This document shows positions 53,293-62,469 of a stretch of 64,000 nt of DNA, piece by piece. A program made the translations under genes and the position numbers. Within the stretch, counting starts at the first letter, position 1. Each line of letters begins with the position of its first letter. Location of the stretch: NCBI RefSeq assembly GCF_003843835.1, contig NZ_RKQL01000004.1, forward strand, positions 193,501-257,500, written 5' to 3'. The notes beneath the pieces were generated by a model. That model was not told where the DNA came from, made no database searches, and saw only the letters and a list, made by a program, of their open reading frames with translations. This DNA comes from Tibeticola sediminis. GTDB lineage: Bacteria > Pseudomonadota > Gammaproteobacteria > Burkholderiales > Burkholderiaceae_C.

Positions 53293-53346
53293 ACGCTGAG
53301 AACCCGTTCCCGCGATGAAGCGCCATCGCGGGAACCGATTCAGCGC
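53289..53346. repeat. Short family A element with perfect 12-bp hairpin
   Basis: GAGGCAACGCTGAGAACCCG begins the copy and GAACCGATTCAGCGCGG ends it at the rsmA stop codon (53340-53342). Between them GTTCCCGCGATG and CATCGCGGGAAC (53306-53317, 53324-53335) form a perfect 12-bp stem with a 6-nt loop. It is directly joined to the short family B element. Confidence 0.6.
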
Positions 53347-54110
53347 GGTTTCGGATCCAGTTCCTGTGCCAGCGCGAGGTAGTCGCCCACGGGCACTTCC
53401 TCGGCGCGGCGGTGCAGGTCGAAGCTGCTGGTGCTGCCCCGCGCTTCGAGCCAGCGGCCGAGGCTGTGCCGCAGCAGTTTGCGGCGCTGGCTGAAAGCCA
53501 CACGCACGAGCTCGGAGAGCAAGGCCGCATCGACGGCCGCCGGGGATTCGATTGGGCGCATCCGCACCACCGCGCTGTCCACGCGGGGCGGCGGGTTGAA
53601 GCACTCGGGCGGCACGTCGAGCAGCCACTCCATCGCATAACGCCACTGCAGCATCACCGAAAGCCGGCCATAAGCGGCGGTGGCGGGCGCCGCGACCATG
53701 CGGTCGACCACCTCTTTTTGCAGCATGAAGTGCTGATCGCGGACGCAGTCGGCCACCTCGAGCAAATGGAAGAGGATCGGGCTCGAGATGTTGTAGGGCA
53801 GGTTGCCCACGATGCGCAGCGCCGCACCTTTGCGCTCGGCGAGTGCGCGGAAATCCACGCGCAGTACGTCGGCTTCGATGACCTCGAGTGCGCTGCGTTG
53901 GCGCAGCCGCGCCGCGAGATCACGATCGAGTTCGATCACCGTCAAAGCCCCGCTGCGCGCCACGAGCGGGTTGGTCATCGCGCCAAGCCCAGGGCCGATT
54001 TCGACGAGCGGCTCACCGGGTTTGGGATCGATCGCATCGACGATGGCGTCGAGGATTGCGGGGTCGGCCAGGAAATGCTGGCCGAAACGCTTGCGGGCGA
54101 TGTGCTTCAC
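53340..54110 (-). CDS. rsmA: 16S rRNA (adenine-1518/1519-N6)-dimethyltransferase RsmA (KsgA)
   Basis: The 256-residue product dimethylates two adenosines near the 3' end of 16S rRNA. It begins [13 protein letters not shown] and has the SAM motif [11 protein letters not shown]. The catalytic [15 protein letters not shown] (NLPY) follows, then the KEVVDRMVA segment and [13 protein letters not shown]. The start is GTG at 54110, overlapping the surA stop (GTGA), so the two are translationally coupled; there is no pdxA between them as in enterobacteria. Length is close to E. coli RsmA (273). Confidence 0.95.
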   Translation of the reverse strand: MKHIARKRFGQHFLADPAILDAIVDAIDPKPGEPLVEIGPGLGAMTNPLVARSGALTVIELDRDLAARLRQRSALEVIEADVLRVDFRALAERKGAALRIVGNLPYNISSPILFHLLEVADCVRDQHFMLQKEVVDRMVAAPATAAYGRLSVMLQWRYAMEWLLDVPPECFNPPPRVDSAVVRMRPIESPAAVDAALLSELVRVAFSQRRKLLRHSLGRWLEARGSTSSFDLHRRAEEVPVGDYLALAQELDPKPR

Positions 54111-55549
54111 GGCGCCTGGGGCGGTTCGCGCAACTCGACGTAGGCACGGGCCCGCACGTCGCGCGCCCAGCGCTCGTAGGCTTCCTCGAGCTTTTTCTCG
54201 CGCGCGAGGTTGCGCGCGATCTCGCGTTGTTCCTGGGGTGTCAGGGTCTTTTCGCGCCGCTCGAGCAGCTGGATGAGGTGGACGCCGAAGCGCGAAACCA
54301 CGGGCGGGCTGATTTCGCCCGGCGCGAGCTGCGCCAGCGCCTCTTCGAATTCCGGAACGAACTGCCCGGGGCTGGCCCAGCCCAGATCGCCCCCTTCACG
54401 GGCGCTGCCATCTTGCGAGTATTCGCGGGCGAGGGCTGCAAAGTCGGCCTGGCCGCGCAGCACCCGGGCCCGCAGTTCGGCCAGGCGCTCGCGCGCCTGC
54501 GCTTCGCTGAGTTTCGGACCCGGACGCAGCAGGATGTGCCGCGCATGGGTTTGCGTGACCTGGGTGGGCAGGGCATCGGGCACGCGCCGCTCGAGTACCT
54601 TGAGGATGTGGAAGCCCGCGCCGGAGCGGATGGGCCCGACGACCGCCCCCGGCGCTGCCCCGCGGATGGCCTCGACGAACAGCTCCGGATAGCGGTCGAG
54701 CGGCCGCAGGCCGAGCATGCCGCCGCTTTCCCGGCCTTCGGGCGACTGGGAGAACTGCCGCGCGAGGGCCGCGAAATCCTCGCCCTGCCGAGCGCGCTGC
54801 GCCAGTTCGAGCGCGCGCTGGCGCAGCGCCCCGACCTGCTGCTGGCTCGCCTGCTCGGGCACGGCGACGAGGATGTGGCCCAGGTTGACCAGCTCCGGCG
54901 CGCCGTCCTGCGCGGCCTGGAGCGAGGCGATGAACTCGTCGACGTCGGCTTCGGTCACCTGCAGGCGGGAGGCGACTTCGCGTTCGCGCAGCCGCGTCAG
55001 GATGATTTGCCGCCGCAGGTTCTCGCGGAACTCGCGCAGGCTGACGCCGCGGCGCTCGAGTTCGCGGTGCAGTTGCTCGACACTGAGCCCGTTTTGCCGC
55101 GCGACGTTCTGCTCGGCTTGATCGACCGCTGTGTCATCGACCTTGATGCCTTGCTCGGCGGCCAGTTGCAGTTGGGCGCGCTCGGAAATGAGGCGCTCGA
55201 GCACCTCGCGCTCGAGGGTGGCGCGATCGGGCTGCGGGCCGCCACGCGCGGCCAGTTGGGCCTGCAACTGTTCGACGGCGCGCTGCACCTCGCGGTTCGT
55301 GATCGGCTCGTCGTTGACCACGGCCACGATGAAGTCGGCGGGCTGGGGGCCGCGAACCGCCGGGGGCAGCGTGGCCGCCGCCACTGCCGGGGCCAGGGTC
55401 GAGGCCGACGTTCCGGGCTTGAGGCGTAAGCCCTGTGCCGTACCCAAAGTCGGCGCGAGCAGGCCGACGCACAGCAGCGCCGTGAGGGCCTGGCTCAAGG
55501 CCGGAAGGCGGCGCGCGTGCGGCAAAGGTGGGAGGGAGGCCTCAGTCAT
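54107..55549 (-). CDS. surA: Periplasmic peptidyl-prolyl isomerase/chaperone SurA
   Basis: The 480-residue product has a signal peptide (about 15-39, [24 protein letters not shown]), a SurA N domain ([17 protein letters not shown] to about 215), two parvulin PPIC domains (about 220-320 with [12 protein letters not shown], and 330-430 with [16 protein letters not shown]), and a C-terminal helix. It escorts outer-membrane proteins, including LptD encoded just upstream. Its ATG at 55549 overlaps the end of lptD by 8 bp. It is longer than E. coli SurA (428), mostly through an N-terminal Ala/Pro stretch. Confidence 0.94.
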   Translation of the reverse strand: MTEASLPPLPHARRLPALSQALTALLCVGLLAPTLGTAQGLRLKPGTSASTLAPAVAAATLPPAVRGPQPADFIVAVVNDEPITNREVQRAVEQLQAQLAARGGPQPDRATLEREVLERLISERAQLQLAAEQGIKVDDTAVDQAEQNVARQNGLSVEQLHRELERRGVSLREFRENLRRQIILTRLREREVASRLQVTEADVDEFIASLQAAQDGAPELVNLGHILVAVPEQASQQQVGALRQRALELAQRARQGEDFAALARQFSQSPEGRESGGMLGLRPLDRYPELFVEAIRGAAPGAVVGPIRSGAGFHILKVLERRVPDALPTQVTQTHARHILLRPGPKLSEAQARERLAELRARVLRGQADFAALAREYSQDGSAREGGDLGWASPGQFVPEFEEALAQLAPGEISPPVVSRFGVHLIQLLERREKTLTPQEQREIARNLAREKKLEEAYERWARDVRARAYVELREPPQAP

Positions 55550-57917
55550 AGTTGCTGAATCGGCTCGGCGGGGGCGCCGGCTCGCGGAGGTATTGATAGC
55601 GGGGTATGTTATCGCGCAGCGTCTTGAGGGGGTTGGAGCCCAGACGCGAGAAGCCCACGAGTTCGAGCTGGAACATGATGCGGCTGCTCGAGCTCGCCGC
55701 ACCGCTTTGGAGCCGGTCGAACACGACGCGGCCGATCCAGCAGCCCGCGTCGTACTCGAAGCCGAGGATCGCGTCGACCAGCTTGTGCTCCATCACGCTG
55801 AAGTTGAGCCGCCCGACGCTGTACCAGCGCCCGGCCCCGAGGCCGCGGCCGGGGCCGAGGTCTAGGCCCGGGTCGTTCCAGAGGTCGTTGAGCGGCCACT
55901 GCCAGCCCATGTCGAGCTGTTCGCTGATGCCATTTTTGAGGCGGTAGCCGGCGCTGAGCACCCGATAGTTGCCCGGCGAGTAACGTGCGCCGAGCGTCGT
56001 GCGCAGCGAGCGGCCGGTTTTCGGGTTGAATTGCAAACCGGCGTCGGCGCGCCAGCGCGGGCTCCACTGCAAGGAGCCGCCGACGAGGATGTCGCTGAGT
56101 CGCTCGTCGATCGGGGTTTCGCCCGGCAAGGTGACTTTTTGGCTGGAGAAGCGCAAACGCTGCGCGAGCCCGAGGCGGACGAGCTCGCCGCCGTTGTCCG
56201 CGTCATACAGACGGCTGACCAGGCCCAGCGTGAGCAGGTTTTCATCGGCGATCCGATCCGAGCCGACGTAGGGGTTGTCGGAAAAAATGCTGTCGAGGTT
56301 GAAGTCCTTGGCGGCGGTGTCGTAGACCGGCAGCGCCTGCTGGTCGCGGTAGGGGGTGTAGACATAGAGCGCGCGAGGCTCGAGGGTCTGGCGCACGGCG
56401 CGGCCGAAGTAGGCCGTGTCGCGCTCGAAGATCAGGCCGCCGTCGAGACTGAAGGTCGGCAGGCTGCGTGTGGCGCGGGTGCGTCCGTCGACCAAGGGCG
56501 CGTCGAACGCGTAGTGGGTGTGGTTGGTGCGCAGTGTCGGGGTGAGAAAGCTGCCGGGCGTGAGCCAGGTGTAGCCGATTTGCGCGCTCAGCACGCTGCG
56601 CTCGGCGTTCGGTTGCAGCGTGCGCGTCGCATCGGCGCGGAATCGGCTGTAGTCGGCGTCCAGCGTGTACTGCCAGCCGCGGCTGGGGCTTAGGCCATAG
56701 CGCGCCGTGAGTTGGGGCAGGCGATCGTAGGGCGGGATGATCGGCGCGTCGGGTGTCTGCAGGGTTTGCCATTTGAGGCTGCGCCACTGCGCAGACCAAG
56801 CGCCCTGACTCCACGAGAGCCGGCCGTCGGCGGGCAGCAGGCGGGGCGTCAGCGCCGGGATGCCGCGCGTGAAGTCGCGCCAGTAGTCCGCGTCGCTCAC
56901 GCGGTTGAGGTTCAGGCTCAGGCCCGTGCCGGCAGCCAGCGTGGCCTGATGCTGGGTCGACAGACCCCAGCGGTCGCGGCCGCGCAGCCGGTCCGAGGGC
57001 ATGAGGTTGCCCAGGACCTGACCGCTCGCGACGGGCGCCAGGTAGCGAAACTCGCCGCCCACGGCCACGCCACGGCGGCTCATCAGCGTCGGCGTGAGTG
57101 TGGCGTCGTAGTTCGGGGCGAGGTTGAGGTAATAGGGCTGCGCGTAGGTGAAGCCTCCGACGCTGTCGAGGTCGAGTGTGGGCGGCAAAAAGCCCGAGCG
57201 GCGCTGGTCGCCGAGGGGAAACGCAAAGCCCGGCACCGGCAGGATCGGCACGCCCTTGAACTCCAGCACCCCGCCGTGCGCGCGGCCTTCTTCGGCTTCG
57301 TTGTCGATGTCGATGCGCGCGGCCCGCAAGACCCAGTCGGGCAGCCATTCGGGGCCGTTGCGGCGGCAGGTGCTGTAGCGCACGTCGTGGACCTGGCTGC
57401 GATGGTCGTCGATGAACTCGGCCCGCGCGGCCTCGCCGTAGCCGCCGTTCTTCAGGAAGGAAAAGCTGGGCTGGGTGAAAAAGCCGCTGCCGTCGTCGAG
57501 GTGCAGCTCGAGCTCGGGCCCGCGATAGACATTGCCGTAGCGGTTGAGCCGCACGTCGCCTTCGGCGCGGACCGTGTTGGTGGCGCGGTCGTAGCGCAGG
57601 CGTTCGGCGCGAATGACGGTGTCGACGCGGCGCAGCATCGCATCGCCCTCGAGCACGCTCTCGCCGTCGATCTGGCCGTGCAGGCCATCACCGAATAGAA
57701 AGGTGGGCGCTTGGCGCCGCGCCTCGGCGCTGATCGGCTCGGCCAGCGCCTCGCTCGGACGCAGGGCGGGCGCGGGCTCAGATTCGGACTGGGCGCGGGC
57801 GCAGCTGGCACCGAGCGCAAGCAGGCACAGCAGCGCGGCGCGCAGCCGCTCGGCCGCAAGCGGCGTCAAGCATCGAGGGGATTCTTCCGGGCCAGAGGCC
57901 GGCGCGCGCGGGAGCAT
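55542..57917 (-). CDS. lptD: LPS-assembly outer-membrane protein LptD
   Basis: The 791-residue product starts with a signal peptide (LRAALLCLLALGASCARA). It has the N-terminal OstA-like beta-taco domain (about 75-190, GLHGQIDGESVLEGDAMLRR and RAEGDVRLNRYGNVYRGPEL) and then a 26-stranded barrel region with many aromatic-tipped strands, ending LVGFSRLGSNPLKTLRDNIPRY. Cysteines in YSTCRRN and DAGCWIG are placed like the disulfide partners of E. coli LptD. It inserts LPS into the outer leaflet with LptE. I used ATG 57917; a TTG at 57944 is also in frame. It heads lptD-surA-rsmA and is divergent from amgK. Confidence 0.94.
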   Translation of the reverse strand: MLPRAPASGPEESPRCLTPLAAERLRAALLCLLALGASCARAQSESEPAPALRPSEALAEPISAEARRQAPTFLFGDGLHGQIDGESVLEGDAMLRRVDTVIRAERLRYDRATNTVRAEGDVRLNRYGNVYRGPELELHLDDGSGFFTQPSFSFLKNGGYGEAARAEFIDDHRSQVHDVRYSTCRRNGPEWLPDWVLRAARIDIDNEAEEGRAHGGVLEFKGVPILPVPGFAFPLGDQRRSGFLPPTLDLDSVGGFTYAQPYYLNLAPNYDATLTPTLMSRRGVAVGGEFRYLAPVASGQVLGNLMPSDRLRGRDRWGLSTQHQATLAAGTGLSLNLNRVSDADYWRDFTRGIPALTPRLLPADGRLSWSQGAWSAQWRSLKWQTLQTPDAPIIPPYDRLPQLTARYGLSPSRGWQYTLDADYSRFRADATRTLQPNAERSVLSAQIGYTWLTPGSFLTPTLRTNHTHYAFDAPLVDGRTRATRSLPTFSLDGGLIFERDTAYFGRAVRQTLEPRALYVYTPYRDQQALPVYDTAAKDFNLDSIFSDNPYVGSDRIADENLLTLGLVSRLYDADNGGELVRLGLAQRLRFSSQKVTLPGETPIDERLSDILVGGSLQWSPRWRADAGLQFNPKTGRSLRTTLGARYSPGNYRVLSAGYRLKNGISEQLDMGWQWPLNDLWNDPGLDLGPGRGLGAGRWYSVGRLNFSVMEHKLVDAILGFEYDAGCWIGRVVFDRLQSGAASSSSRIMFQLELVGFSRLGSNPLKTLRDNIPRYQYLREPAPPPSRFSNYD

Positions 57918-57977
57918 GGAGGGGTCGTTTCGGCGGTGCAACAAGGGGAGAGCCCGTCTGCATAGAATCGATTATCC

Positions 57978-59084
57978 ATGAGCGATCTACCTACCCCTGC
58001 GACTCCCCAGCCCTCGCCCATCCTCTGGTCCGACCCCGAACGGGGCGCGGCGTTTGCGCGCTGGCTGGGCGCGCTGGCCCCGGTGCATGACCTGGCCGTC
58101 GACAGCCTGCGGTCCGCATCGGCCGACGCGAGTTTCCGGCGTTATTTCCGCATCGATCGGCGGGGCGGGGGAAGCTGCATCGTGATGGACGCGCCGCCCC
58201 AGTACGAGAACAGCGTGCCCTTCGTGCGGGTGGCCGCGCTGCTGCGCGAGGCGGGTTTGGTGGCGCCCGAGATCTGGGCATGGGATGAGGCGCAGGGCTT
58301 CCTGCTGCTGAGCGACCTGGGGCCGACGACGATGATGTCGCAGCTCGACTCGGCGCGCCCCGAAGCCGCAGCGCCGCTCTTTGCCGCTGCCACCGATGTG
58401 CTGGTGCAATGGCAGCGCGCGAGCCGCCCCGACATGCTGCCGCCTTACGACGAGGCGTTGTTGCGGCGCGAACTCGCGCTCTTCCCCGACTGGTACTTGC
58501 GTCGGCATCGGGGCCTCGAACTCACACCGGCGCAGGCCGAGGTGCTCGCGCGGACCGACGAGCTGCTGGTGCGTCAGGCCTTGGCCACGCCGCGGGTCTA
58601 TGTGCACCGCGACTTCATGCCGCGCAACCTCATGGTGCTGTCCGGCGACGGGCCCGCGCCTCGGCTCGGGGTGCTGGACTTTCAGGATGCGGTCGAAGGC
58701 CCCATCACCTACGACATCGCCAGTTTGCTGCGCGACGCCTTCATCAGCTGGGACGAAGCCTTCGTGCTCGACGTCACCGTGCGCTATTGGGAAAAGGCGC
58801 GCAAGGCCGGGCTGATGGATTTCGAGGATTGGCACAGCGACTTTGGCGCGTTTTGGCGCGCGGTGGAGTGGATGGGGCTGCAGCGGCACCTCAAGGTGGC
58901 GGGCATTTTTGCGCGACTCACGCTGCGCGACGGCAAGCCGCAGTACCTGGCCGATGCGCCACGCTTCATCGGCTACATCCGCGCTACGGCGGCCCGTTAT
59001 CGGGAATTCACGCCGCTTTTGCGCCTCATCGACGAGGTCGAGGGCTTGCAGGCGGCCAGCGGCTGGGCTTTGGGCCGAATGTGA
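57978..59084 (+). CDS. amgK: Aminoglycoside-phosphotransferase-fold sugar kinase, AmgK type
   Basis: The 368-residue protein has the APH kinase fold: DASFRRYFRI with the P-loop-like segment, VHRDFMPRNLMV with the catalytic Asp and Asn, and LGVLDFQDAVEGPITYDIASLL with the metal Asp. The location divergent from lptD and the FRRYFRI/GPITYDI wording fit AmgK, the N-acetylmuramate/N-acetylglucosamine anomeric kinase of cell-wall recycling. AmgK is normally followed by murU; here the next gene is rsmE. ATG at 57978 is 60 bp from the divergent lptD start. Confidence 0.85.
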   Translation: MSDLPTPATPQPSPILWSDPERGAAFARWLGALAPVHDLAVDSLRSASADASFRRYFRIDRRGGGSCIVMDAPPQYENSVPFVRVAALLREAGLVAPEIWAWDEAQGFLLLSDLGPTTMMSQLDSARPEAAAPLFAAATDVLVQWQRASRPDMLPPYDEALLRRELALFPDWYLRRHRGLELTPAQAEVLARTDELLVRQALATPRVYVHRDFMPRNLMVLSGDGPAPRLGVLDFQDAVEGPITYDIASLLRDAFISWDEAFVLDVTVRYWEKARKAGLMDFEDWHSDFGAFWRAVEWMGLQRHLKVAGIFARLTLRDGKPQYLADAPRFIGYIRATAARYREFTPLLRLIDEVEGLQAASGWALGRM

Positions 59085-59108
59085 TCCAATCGCCGGCGTG
59101 TTTCGGTC

Positions 59109-59137
59109 TTTTCTTGCTATCAAAAAGTGATTGCTTG
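59109..59137. repeat. Family D fragment upstream of rsmE
   Basis: TTTTCTTGCTATCAAAAAGTGATTGC is the TTTTTGATAGC end of family D in reverse orientation, filling the 53-bp gap between amgK and rsmE. Confidence 0.45.
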
Positions 59138-59872
59138 ATGCCGCGCATTTACTGCTTCCTGCCGCTGTCCGAGGGCGCGCTCGTGGTGCTGGACGCGGCG
59201 GCGTCGCGCCACGTTCAGGTGTTGCGCGCGCAACCGGGCGATGCGCTCACCCTGTTTACCGGCGCAGGCGGTCAATGGCAGGGCACGATCGAGCGCATGG
59301 GCCGCAGCGAGGTGACGGTGCGGATCGGCGGCTTCGAGCCGCTCGAGCGCGAGGCCGCGCGACCGGTGCATCTGGCCTGCGGCATGCCGGCCAACGAGCG
59401 CATGGACTGGCTGGTCGAAAAAGCCACCGAACTCGGGGCGGTGCGCGTGCAGCCGCTGCACACCGCGCACAGCGTGCTGCGCCTGAGCGCCGAGCGCGCG
59501 GCCAAGAAGCAGCAGCATTGGCAGCAGGTGGCGGTGGCCGCCTGCGAGCAGTGCGGACGCAACCGCGTGCCCACGATCGAGCCCGTGCGCACGCTCTCGG
59601 CTTGGCTCGGCAGCGCCGAAGCGCAGGCACCCGCCGCGGCGCTGCGCTGCGTGCTCTCGCTCGCCGAGGGCGCGCGGCCGTGGGGCGAGCTGCTGCGCAG
59701 CGCGACGCCCACGCAGCCCGTGTGGCTGCTCAGCGGCCCCGAAGGCGGCTTGTCGGCCGAGGAAGACGCACAGGCGCGGGCCTACGGCTTCGTGCCCGTG
59801 ACGCTGGGGCCGCGCGTGCTGCGCGCCGAAACCGCGCCGCTGGCGGCGCTGGCGCTGGCGACCCTGGGCTGA
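59138..59872 (+). CDS. rsmE: 16S rRNA (uracil-1498-N3)-methyltransferase RsmE
   Basis: The 244-residue SPOUT methyltransferase has a PUA-like N-terminal domain (RHVQVLRAQPGDALTLF) and then LACGMPANERMDWLVEKATELGAVRVQPL. The trefoil-knot SAM site is SGPEGGLSAEEDAQARAYGF and LGPRVLRAETAPLAALA, with the ATELG and GPRVLRAETA hallmarks of RsmE. ATG at 59138 is chosen for its family-like start; an open frame continues upstream in amgK. Its TGA is one base from the end of a family C element. Confidence 0.94.
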   Translation: MPRIYCFLPLSEGALVVLDAAASRHVQVLRAQPGDALTLFTGAGGQWQGTIERMGRSEVTVRIGGFEPLEREAARPVHLACGMPANERMDWLVEKATELGAVRVQPLHTAHSVLRLSAERAAKKQQHWQQVAVAACEQCGRNRVPTIEPVRTLSAWLGSAEAQAPAAALRCVLSLAEGARPWGELLRSATPTQPVWLLSGPEGGLSAEEDAQARAYGFVPVTLGPRVLRAETAPLAALALATLG

Positions 59873-59873
59873 C

Positions 59874-60108
59874 CCTAAATCCGGCAGTTGACCGCTTTTC
59901 GCGAAAAGCAAGGTGTTGATGTTTCAACAATTTTCGGTGCGCAGGCCCTTCACCGCTTGGGTGAGCGCTGCGCACCAGTTCGAGCCGCCCTCGGGCCCGG
60001 GGGCAGCGTTGCAAATCCTCGCCATGGCGCCCGCCATGGCTGTGGTTTGCGCCTTGCCCGCGCGCCCGATGACGGCCCGTACGGGCGCGCCCAACTGCCG
60101 GATTTAGG
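59874..60108. mobile_element. Family C MITE-like element, copy 1 (235 bp)
   Basis: Perfect 17-bp inverted repeats CCTAAATCCGGCAGTTG (59874-59890) and complement (60092-60108) bound the element. Inside, GTTGCAAATCCTC, the hairpin GCCATGGC-GCCC-GCCATGGC (60021-60040) and TGTGGTTTGCGCC repeat the core of family A almost exactly. A palindromic TTTTCGCGAAAA (59896-59907) and GTTTCAACAATTTTCGGT lie near the left end. It begins 1 bp after the rsmE stop. No coding capacity. The remaining 72 bp before the MFS gene show nothing else. Confidence 0.75.
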
Positions 60109-60180
60109 CTCACGGGTTCCGCGGGGCTGCGCCGCCCGCCCGTGCACGTTGAGCAGCCAGGCCGCTGCTAGACTGCCCCA

Positions 60181-61344
60181 ATGAACGCTTCCTTGCTGTT
60201 GTTGGCCCTGTGTCAGGGTTTGTTTCTCACCAACAACGTCGTCTTCATCGCCATCAACGGCCTGGTGGGCTACCAACTGGCGCCGGCGGGATGGATGGCG
60301 ACCCTGCCGGTGATGGGCTATGTGGTTGGCGGTGCACTCTCGACCGGGCTCGTGGCGCGCGCGCAGATGCGCTGGGGGCGGCAGCGCAGTTTTCAGCTCG
60401 GGCTGGTGGTGGCGCTGGTCTCGACGCTGTTGTGCGCGTATGCCGCCTGGAGCCGGAATTTTGGCTTGCTCGTCGCTGCGACGGTGCTGGCGGGCTACTA
60501 CAGCGCCAACGGGCAGCTCTACCGGTTCGCTGCCGCCGAGCTCGCCGCGCCTGCGTTTCGCGAGCGCGCCGTCTCGCTCGTGTTGGCGGGCGGTCTGCTG
60601 GGTGCGGTGATCGGCCCAAACCTGGCCGCGCGCACGCGCACCTTGACCGAGACGCCTTTCGTCGGTGCTTACCTTGCGCTGGCCGTCGTGGCGTTGCTGT
60701 CCATGGCGCTCATGGCCGGGGTGCGCTTTCCGCCGGTGCCGCCGAAGTCGGACGGCGATGCCCCGGGCCGACCGTTGTCGGAGATCGTGCGCCAGCCGGT
60801 GTTCATCGTCGCCACCGCCGGTGCCGCGCTCGGTTACGGCGTGATGAACCTGCTGATGGCGGCCACGCCGCTGGCCATGGATGTGTGCGGCTTTCCCTTC
60901 GACGACGCGGCGCTGGTGCTCGAGTGGCACGTCATCGGCATGTACGCGCCGGGGTTCTTCACCGGGCATTGGATCCGCCGGTTCGGCACGCTGCCCATCA
61001 TGGGCGTGGGCGTCTTGCTCAACGCCACATGCATGGCGCTGGCGTTGTCGGGCGTGGAGCTGCAGCACTTCCTGGTGGCCTTGTTTCTTCTGGGTGTGGG
61101 GTGGAACTTCCTGTTCACCGGCAGCACCACGCTCGCTTTGCAAGCCTATCGGCCCGAGGAGCGCGACCGTGCGCAAGCCTTCATCAACTTTTGCATGTTC
61201 AGCACCATGGCGGTGACCTCCTTCGCCTCGGGCGCCCTCGTGACGACGCAGGGCTGGGCGCTGCTCAACTGGGGGTCGTTGATCCCGGTCGCCCTGCTGG
61301 GATTGGCGATCCTATGGCTGGCACGGCAAGCGCCGCGACGATGA
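60181..61344 (+). CDS. MFS transporter
   Basis: The 387-residue protein has twelve hydrophobic segments, with LFLTNNVVFIAINGLVGYQL at the start and GLLGAVIGPNLAARTRTLTETPFVGAYLAL across helices 5-6. A cytoplasmic loop with PKSDGDAPGRPLSEIV lies in the middle, and GWNFLFTGSTTLALQAYRPEERDRAQAF comes near helix 10. The last of these (RAQA after helix 10) and the missing large loop place it with the small uncharacterised proteobacterial MFS_1 carriers. Substrate unknown. It is bracketed with the next gene by two inverted family C elements. Confidence 0.85.
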   Translation: MNASLLLLALCQGLFLTNNVVFIAINGLVGYQLAPAGWMATLPVMGYVVGGALSTGLVARAQMRWGRQRSFQLGLVVALVSTLLCAYAAWSRNFGLLVAATVLAGYYSANGQLYRFAAAELAAPAFRERAVSLVLAGGLLGAVIGPNLAARTRTLTETPFVGAYLALAVVALLSMALMAGVRFPPVPPKSDGDAPGRPLSEIVRQPVFIVATAGAALGYGVMNLLMAATPLAMDVCGFPFDDAALVLEWHVIGMYAPGFFTGHWIRRFGTLPIMGVGVLLNATCMALALSGVELQHFLVALFLLGVGWNFLFTGSTTLALQAYRPEERDRAQAFINFCMFSTMAVTSFASGALVTTQGWALLNWGSLIPVALLGLAILWLARQAPRR

Positions 61345-61364
61345 GGCGCCGCACGAGGGGACAC

Positions 61365-62210
61365 TCAAGGAAACCGCGCATCCAGCCAGCGTCGCAGTTG
61401 CAACAACACGCTTTGGCGGTGCGTTTCGTTGAAGGTCTCGTGGTAGAGCGGCTCAAAACGGTGCGCTTCCACCAGGGCCGGCGGTGCGGCTGCGGCGAAG
61501 CGCTGCGCCCCGCGGGGGTCGACGAGCCGGTCGGCGCCCGCATACAGCAGCAAGGTCGGAACGGCCCAGTGCGCCGCGGCGGCTTGCACGATGGGGCCGG
61601 ATGCGTCGATGAAACGTGCCAGCCGCGCGCTGATGCGGTCATGCACGCAAGGGTCCTGGCGATAGGCTGCCACGACCGCCGGGTCGTGCGAGAGCGCGGC
61701 AGGATCCAGACCGTTGCTCACGGCCCAGTCGGGCGCCAGGCGCAGCAGCAGCGCGATGAGCGCGCGCTGCGCGAACCCCAGACCCGCATCGAACGCGGGC
61801 GAAGACAACACCAGTCCATCGGCGAGTCGCGGCTGTTCGGCGAGCAGCCGCGCCGCGACCAGGCCACCCAGGCTGTGCCCGAGCAGGATCAGCGGTGCGA
61901 GCGCGTGCTGCGCCCGCGTGTAACCAATCAGGTCGGCCAGGTCGTCCAGCAGGCGGCGCTCGTGGGGCAGCGTGCCGCGCGGGCCATCCGAGTCGCCGTG
62001 GCCGTATTGGTCGTATCCCCGCACCGAAAAACCCCAGCGGTTGAGTTCTTCGGCCAGCGCGTCATAGCGCCCGGCATGTTCCCCGAGGCCATGCACCAGC
62101 AGGACGACCCCGCGCACCCGACCGCCGTGCGCGGGCTCAGCCGCCCAGTCATAACAGGCGATGCGCGCGCCGTCCGAGGCGGTGTATGGGCGGATCGTTG
62201 CGACGCTCAT
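61365..62210 (-). CDS. Alpha/beta hydrolase, monoacylglycerol-lipase-like
   Basis: The 281-residue protein has the serine hydrolase fold: LLVHGLGEHAGRYDALAEEL (oxyanion loop), YDQYGHGDSDGPRG, the nucleophile elbow LLGHSLGGLVAAR, the acid in LLYAGADRLVDP, and the catalytic His in PLYHETFNE. HGLGEHAGRY and GHGDSDGPRG are typical of monoglyceride lipase and lysophospholipase L2 relatives. It converges with the MFS gene (20-bp gap) and its ATG at 62210 is 23 bp from the second family C element. Confidence 0.9.
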   Translation of the reverse strand: MSVATIRPYTASDGARIACYDWAAEPAHGGRVRGVVLLVHGLGEHAGRYDALAEELNRWGFSVRGYDQYGHGDSDGPRGTLPHERRLLDDLADLIGYTRAQHALAPLILLGHSLGGLVAARLLAEQPRLADGLVLSSPAFDAGLGFAQRALIALLLRLAPDWAVSNGLDPAALSHDPAVVAAYRQDPCVHDRISARLARFIDASGPIVQAAAAHWAVPTLLLYAGADRLVDPRGAQRFAAAAPPALVEAHRFEPLYHETFNETHRQSVLLQLRRWLDARFP

Positions 62211-62232
62211 CTCGTGGTCTTGAGCGCTTCAA

Positions 62233-62468
62233 CCTAAATCCGGCAGTTGGGCGCACCCGGGCGGGTCGTCATCGGGCGCGTGGGCAAGGCGCAAACCACA
62301 GCCATGGCGGGCGCCATGGCGAGGATTTGCAACGCCGCCCCCGCGCCCGAGGGCGACTCGAACGGGTGCGCAGCGCTCACCCAAACGGTGAACGGCCTCT
62401 GAACCGAAAATTGTTGAAACATCAACACCTTACCTTTTCGCGAGTAGCGGTCAACTGCCGGATTTAGG
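62233..62468. mobile_element. Family C MITE-like element, copy 2 (236 bp), inverted relative to copy 1
   Basis: The same perfect 17-bp ends CCTAAATCCGGCAGTTG (62233-62249) and complement (62452-62468) are present. Its minus strand reads like copy 1: GTTTCAACAATTTTCGGT, a CGGTGAACGGCCTCTG block variant, GTTGCAAATCCTC and the GCCATGGC hairpin. It starts 1 bp from the glgP stop codon. The pair of copies is in opposite orientation 2.1 kb apart. Confidence 0.75.
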
Positions 62469-62469
62469 T

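Noticed and set aside
59888-60184. Small open frames inside the family C elements (also at 62186-62467)
   Set aside because: They are carried by the non-coding repeat and differ between the two copies, so they look like chance frames.
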